From contig JAQVZK010000110.1 of assembly GCA_028708195.1 (NCBI GenBank), positions 1-7,619 on the forward strand: a stretch of 7,619 nucleotides of DNA, given 5' to 3'. The notes under the pieces are model-generated. The model made no database searches. It saw nothing but the letters and a program-made list of their open reading frames with translations, and was not told the DNA's origin. A program made the position numbers and the translations under genes. This stretch comes from Desulfovibrio sp. (GTDB lineage Bacteria > Desulfobacterota > Desulfovibrionia > Desulfovibrionales > Desulfovibrionaceae). Below are positions 5,473 to 7,619 of the stretch, one piece after another (within the stretch, counting starts at the first letter, position 1; each line of letters starts with the position of its first letter).

Positions 5473-7191
5473 CTAGCTGAAGAAATGCAGATGCCCCAAA
5501 GCAACCTTGCTGGCAGGTTTTACCGTTGCATGCACGCCATCTACCTTGACGGCAAAGGTTTCCGGGTCAACATCAATGACCGGAGTTTTACCATTGCGCA
5601 CCAGATCGTGCTTGGACAGGCTGCGAATGCGTTTGACGGGTTCAACCATGCTGCACAGGCCCAACTTGTTCTTGATGTCCCTTTCAGCCGCAGCCTGGGA
5701 AACAAAGGTGATGCGCGTGTCTGTGAGGGCCTTGCCGTAAGCGCCGAACATAGGACGGTAATAGGTGGGCTGCGGCGTGGGCAGGGAGGCATTGGGGTCG
5801 CCCATATTGGCCCAGTTGATCATGCCGCCCTTGATGACCATCTTGGGTTTGGCCCCGAAGAAAGCGGGTTCCCACAGTACGAGGTCGGCGACCTTTCCAA
5901 TTTCCACAGAACCCAGCAAATGGCTAAAACCGTGGGTAATAGCGGGGTTGATGGTAATTTTGGCCACATAGCGCAGCACACGGAAATTGTCGTTGCCGGG
6001 TGCGTCTTCAGGCAACCTGCCGCGCCCTGCCTTCATAGCATCGGCGGTTTGGATAGCGCGCAGCCAGTTTTCGCCCACACGGCCCATAGCCTGAGAATCG
6101 CTTGAAAACATTGAGATAACGCCCATGTCATGCAGAACGTTTTCAGCAGCAATGGTTTCAGCGCGTACGCGGCTTTCAGCAAAAGCCACGTCCGAAGGCA
6201 CGTTATGATTGAGATTATGGCAGACCATAATCATGTCGAACAGTTCTGCCTGGGTATTGATGCCGTAAGGCAAGGTAGGATTAGTCGAACTGGGCAGCAC
6301 ATTGGGGTAAGACGCCACCTTGATGATGTCGGGCGCATGGCCGCCGCCCGCGCCTTCGGTGTGGTAGGTGTGGATGACGCGGCCATCAATGGCGGCAATG
6401 GTATCTTCAACATAGCCCGCTTCGTTCAGGGTGTCGGTATGAACCGAGACCTGCACATCCATCAGGTCGGCCACGCTCAGAGCCGCATGCAGCAGTGCAG
6501 GCGTGGTTCCCCAGTCTTCGTGGCACTTGAGGCCCACGGCCCCGGCTTCAATCTGCTCTATTAGCGGCGCGGCATTGTAGGCGTGCCCCTTGCCCAGAAA
6601 ACCCATATTGATGGGCAGACCTTCAGCGGCCTTGATCATCTTGGCGAGATTCCACGAACCGGGAGTGATGGTGGTGCCATTGGTGCCATCGGTGGGGCCA
6701 ACACCGCCGCCAATAAAGGTGGTCACGCCGTTGGACAAGGCCGCATAGGCCTGCTGGGGCGAAATCATGTGAATATGGGTGTCGATGCCCGCAGCAGTGA
6801 GAATGAGATGTTCGCCAGAAATGGCGTCAGTGGCGTTGCCGCATACGAGGTTGGGATCCACATTGTCCATCATTGAGGGATTGCCAGCCTTGCCGATACC
6901 AACAATCTTGCCGTCGCGAATGCCCACGTCTGCTTTAATCACGCCCTGCACAGGGTCAACGATGGTGACGTTGGTGATGACTATATCAAGCACGCCCGTA
7001 TCACGGGTCATGCGGGCGTCGCCGCCCATGCCGCCACGCAGGGTCTTGCCGCCGCCGTACACGGCTTCATCGCCGTATCCGCGCAGGTCTTTTTCAATTT
7101 CAATATAGAGATCAGTGTCGCCCAGACGGATTTTATCGCCAACGGTAGGGCCAAACAGAGCTGCGTATTCCTGATGGGAAATCTTGGGCAT
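5473..7191 (-). CDS. ureC: Urease alpha subunit UreC (catalytic subunit)
   Basis: Catalytic subunit of cytoplasmic nickel urease, which hydrolyses urea to ammonia and carbamate. The product is 572 residues, normal length. Every active-site residue is present, at a constant offset of +5 from Klebsiella numbering: nickel ligands H139 and H141 ([10 protein letters not shown]), carbamylated K222 with H224 in [10 protein letters not shown]251 (VHTDTLNE), H277 ([13 protein letters not shown]) and D365 ([16 protein letters not shown]); the mobile-flap C324 and H325 lie in MVCHNLN. The N-terminal [20 protein letters not shown] is also typical. I chose the ATG at 7191 because AAGGAG lies six bases upstream; the open frame runs 13 residues further without homology. 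It lies 49 bp downstream of ureB as a separate gene. The 214-bp gap after it may let the structural subunits be made in excess over the accessory proteins. Confidence 0.98.
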   Translation of the reverse strand: MPKISHQEYAALFGPTVGDKIRLGDTDLYIEIEKDLRGYGDEAVYGGGKTLRGGMGGDARMTRDTGVLDIVITNVTIVDPVQGVIKADVGIRDGKIVGIGKAGNPSMMDNVDPNLVCGNATDAISGEHLILTAAGIDTHIHMISPQQAYAALSNGVTTFIGGGVGPTDGTNGTTITPGSWNLAKMIKAAEGLPINMGFLGKGHAYNAAPLIEQIEAGAVGLKCHEDWGTTPALLHAALSVADLMDVQVSVHTDTLNEAGYVEDTIAAIDGRVIHTYHTEGAGGGHAPDIIKVASYPNVLPSSTNPTLPYGINTQAELFDMIMVCHNLNHNVPSDVAFAESRVRAETIAAENVLHDMGVISMFSSDSQAMGRVGENWLRAIQTADAMKAGRGRLPEDAPGNDNFRVLRYVAKITINPAITHGFSHLLGSVEIGKVADLVLWEPAFFGAKPKMVIKGGMINWANMGDPNASLPTPQPTYYRPMFGAYGKALTDTRITFVSQAAAERDIKNKLGLCSMVEPVKRIRSLSKHDLVRNGKTPVIDVDPETFAVKVDGVHATVKPASKVALGHLHFFS

Positions 7192-7209
7192 AATATTCTC
7201 CTTGCGATA

Positions 7210-7228
7210 GCCAGCGTGATTGGCTGGC
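7210..7228 (-). other. Small hairpin in the ureB-ureC gap
   Basis: GCCAGC (7210-7215) and GCTGGC (7223-7228) can form a 6-bp stem with a seven-base loop, just upstream of the AAGGAG site of ureC (7198-7203). It could tune ureC translation or be chance; nothing else is visible in this 49-bp gap. Confidence 0.3.
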
Positions 7229-7240
7229 ACAGCCGCGGAA

Positions 7241-7619
7241 TTACTTGGAGTTTTTAAAGCCTGTGTCTATGGCATGCTTGACATCAATAGGCTTGAGATG
7301 GGGATTGCCAGTCCAACCGTCCACCAAGTTGTTAAACCCGAAGGTGCTGGCCGTACCACCTATCGTCACAAGGCTGACGGTTTTTTCGTCGCCGGGTTCA
7401 AAACGGATGGCGGTAGTGGCTGAAATATTGAGGCGCATGCCGTAAGCGGCTGCACGGTCAAACTCAAGGGCTCGATTCACTTCAAAAAAATGATAATGCG
7501 AACCAACCTGGATTGGCCGGTCGCCTGTATTGCGCACTTTGAGCGTCACAGTGGGGCGCCCTTCGTTAAATTCAATGGGAGTATCAGAATAGATGACGCC
7601 GCCCACGGGAGCCTTGGAT
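7241..7619 (-). CDS. ureB: Urease beta subunit UreB (5' end beyond window)
   Basis: Small structural subunit of the urease (alpha-beta-gamma)3 assembly; it packs against UreC and carries no catalytic residues. About 125 residues are visible, ending at TAA (7243-7241). The family pattern is unmistakable: the N-terminal [55 protein letters not shown], and [17 protein letters not shown]. The frame remains open to the right edge, with APV just before GGVIYSD. An in-frame GTG at 7606 is the first start-like codon, but since homologues have a few more residues I treat the true start as lying outside the window. Whether the gene is separate from ureA or fused to it, as in Helicobacter, cannot be seen here. 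The C-terminus, ending DTGFKNSK, is somewhat longer than in Klebsiella UreB. Confidence 0.95.
   Translation of the reverse strand, partial: SKAPVGGVIYSDTPIEFNEGRPTVTLKVRNTGDRPIQVGSHYHFFEVNRALEFDRAAAYGMRLNISATTAIRFEPGDEKTVSLVTIGGTASTFGFNNLVDGWTGNPHLKPIDVKHAIDTGFKNSK

Noticed and set aside
5259..5504. In-frame upstream extension of ureE by 82 codons, reaching into ureC
   Set aside because: The extension matches no UreE sequence, spans the GC-rich palindromes, overlaps ureC and lacks a good ribosome site, while the ATG at 5258 has GAGGAAAG and begins the standard UreE core.
5485..6105. Plus-strand frame of 206 codons opposite ureC
   Set aside because: Lies wholly inside ureC on the other strand, has no recognisable domain, and belongs to a set of similar shadows across the gene.

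Overview
This window is most of a nickel-urease operon with its transport genes, all read from the minus strand (right to left). Gene order along transcription is ureB (5' end beyond the right edge), ureC, ureE, ureF, ureG, ureD, a UT-family urea transporter, then an Amt ammonium transporter that runs off the left edge. ureA would be expected just beyond the right edge but is not seen.

The organism looks like a Desulfovibrio-type sulfate reducer (Desulfobacterota). This is inferred from the bacterial UT-family urea transporter, a type known structurally from Desulfovibrio vulgaris, from the moderately high GC, and from the general style of the proteins. No ribosomal or taxonomic marker gene is present, so the assignment is provisional.

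Layout: Amt 1-654 (partial); a 126-bp gap; urea transporter 781-1776; a 129-bp gap holding a weak terminator-like hairpin behind ureD; ureD 1906-2934; ureG 2936-3574; a 67-bp gap; ureF 3642-4457; ureE 4461-5258, with an extraordinary His-rich tail; a 214-bp structured gap with at least two perfect GC-rich hairpins; ureC 5473-7191; a 49-bp gap; ureB 7241-7619 (partial). No tRNA, rRNA, CRISPR array, transposase or prophage gene was found. No stretch over 300 bp lacks a gene.

How the parts fit: urea enters through the UT channel. UreA, UreB and UreC hydrolyse it to ammonia and carbonate. UreD, UreF and UreG form the GTP-dependent activation complex, and UreE delivers nickel to it. Amt can recapture ammonium. 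All catalytic and nickel-binding residues of UreC are intact, so the enzyme should be active.

I do not see a wholly new system. The points most worth a second look are the UreE tail (30 His in the last 82 residues), the folded RNA between ureC and ureE, a palindrome there flanked by a 9-bp direct repeat, an alternative internal start in ureF, and the pairing of urea import with ammonium transport at the end of the operon.
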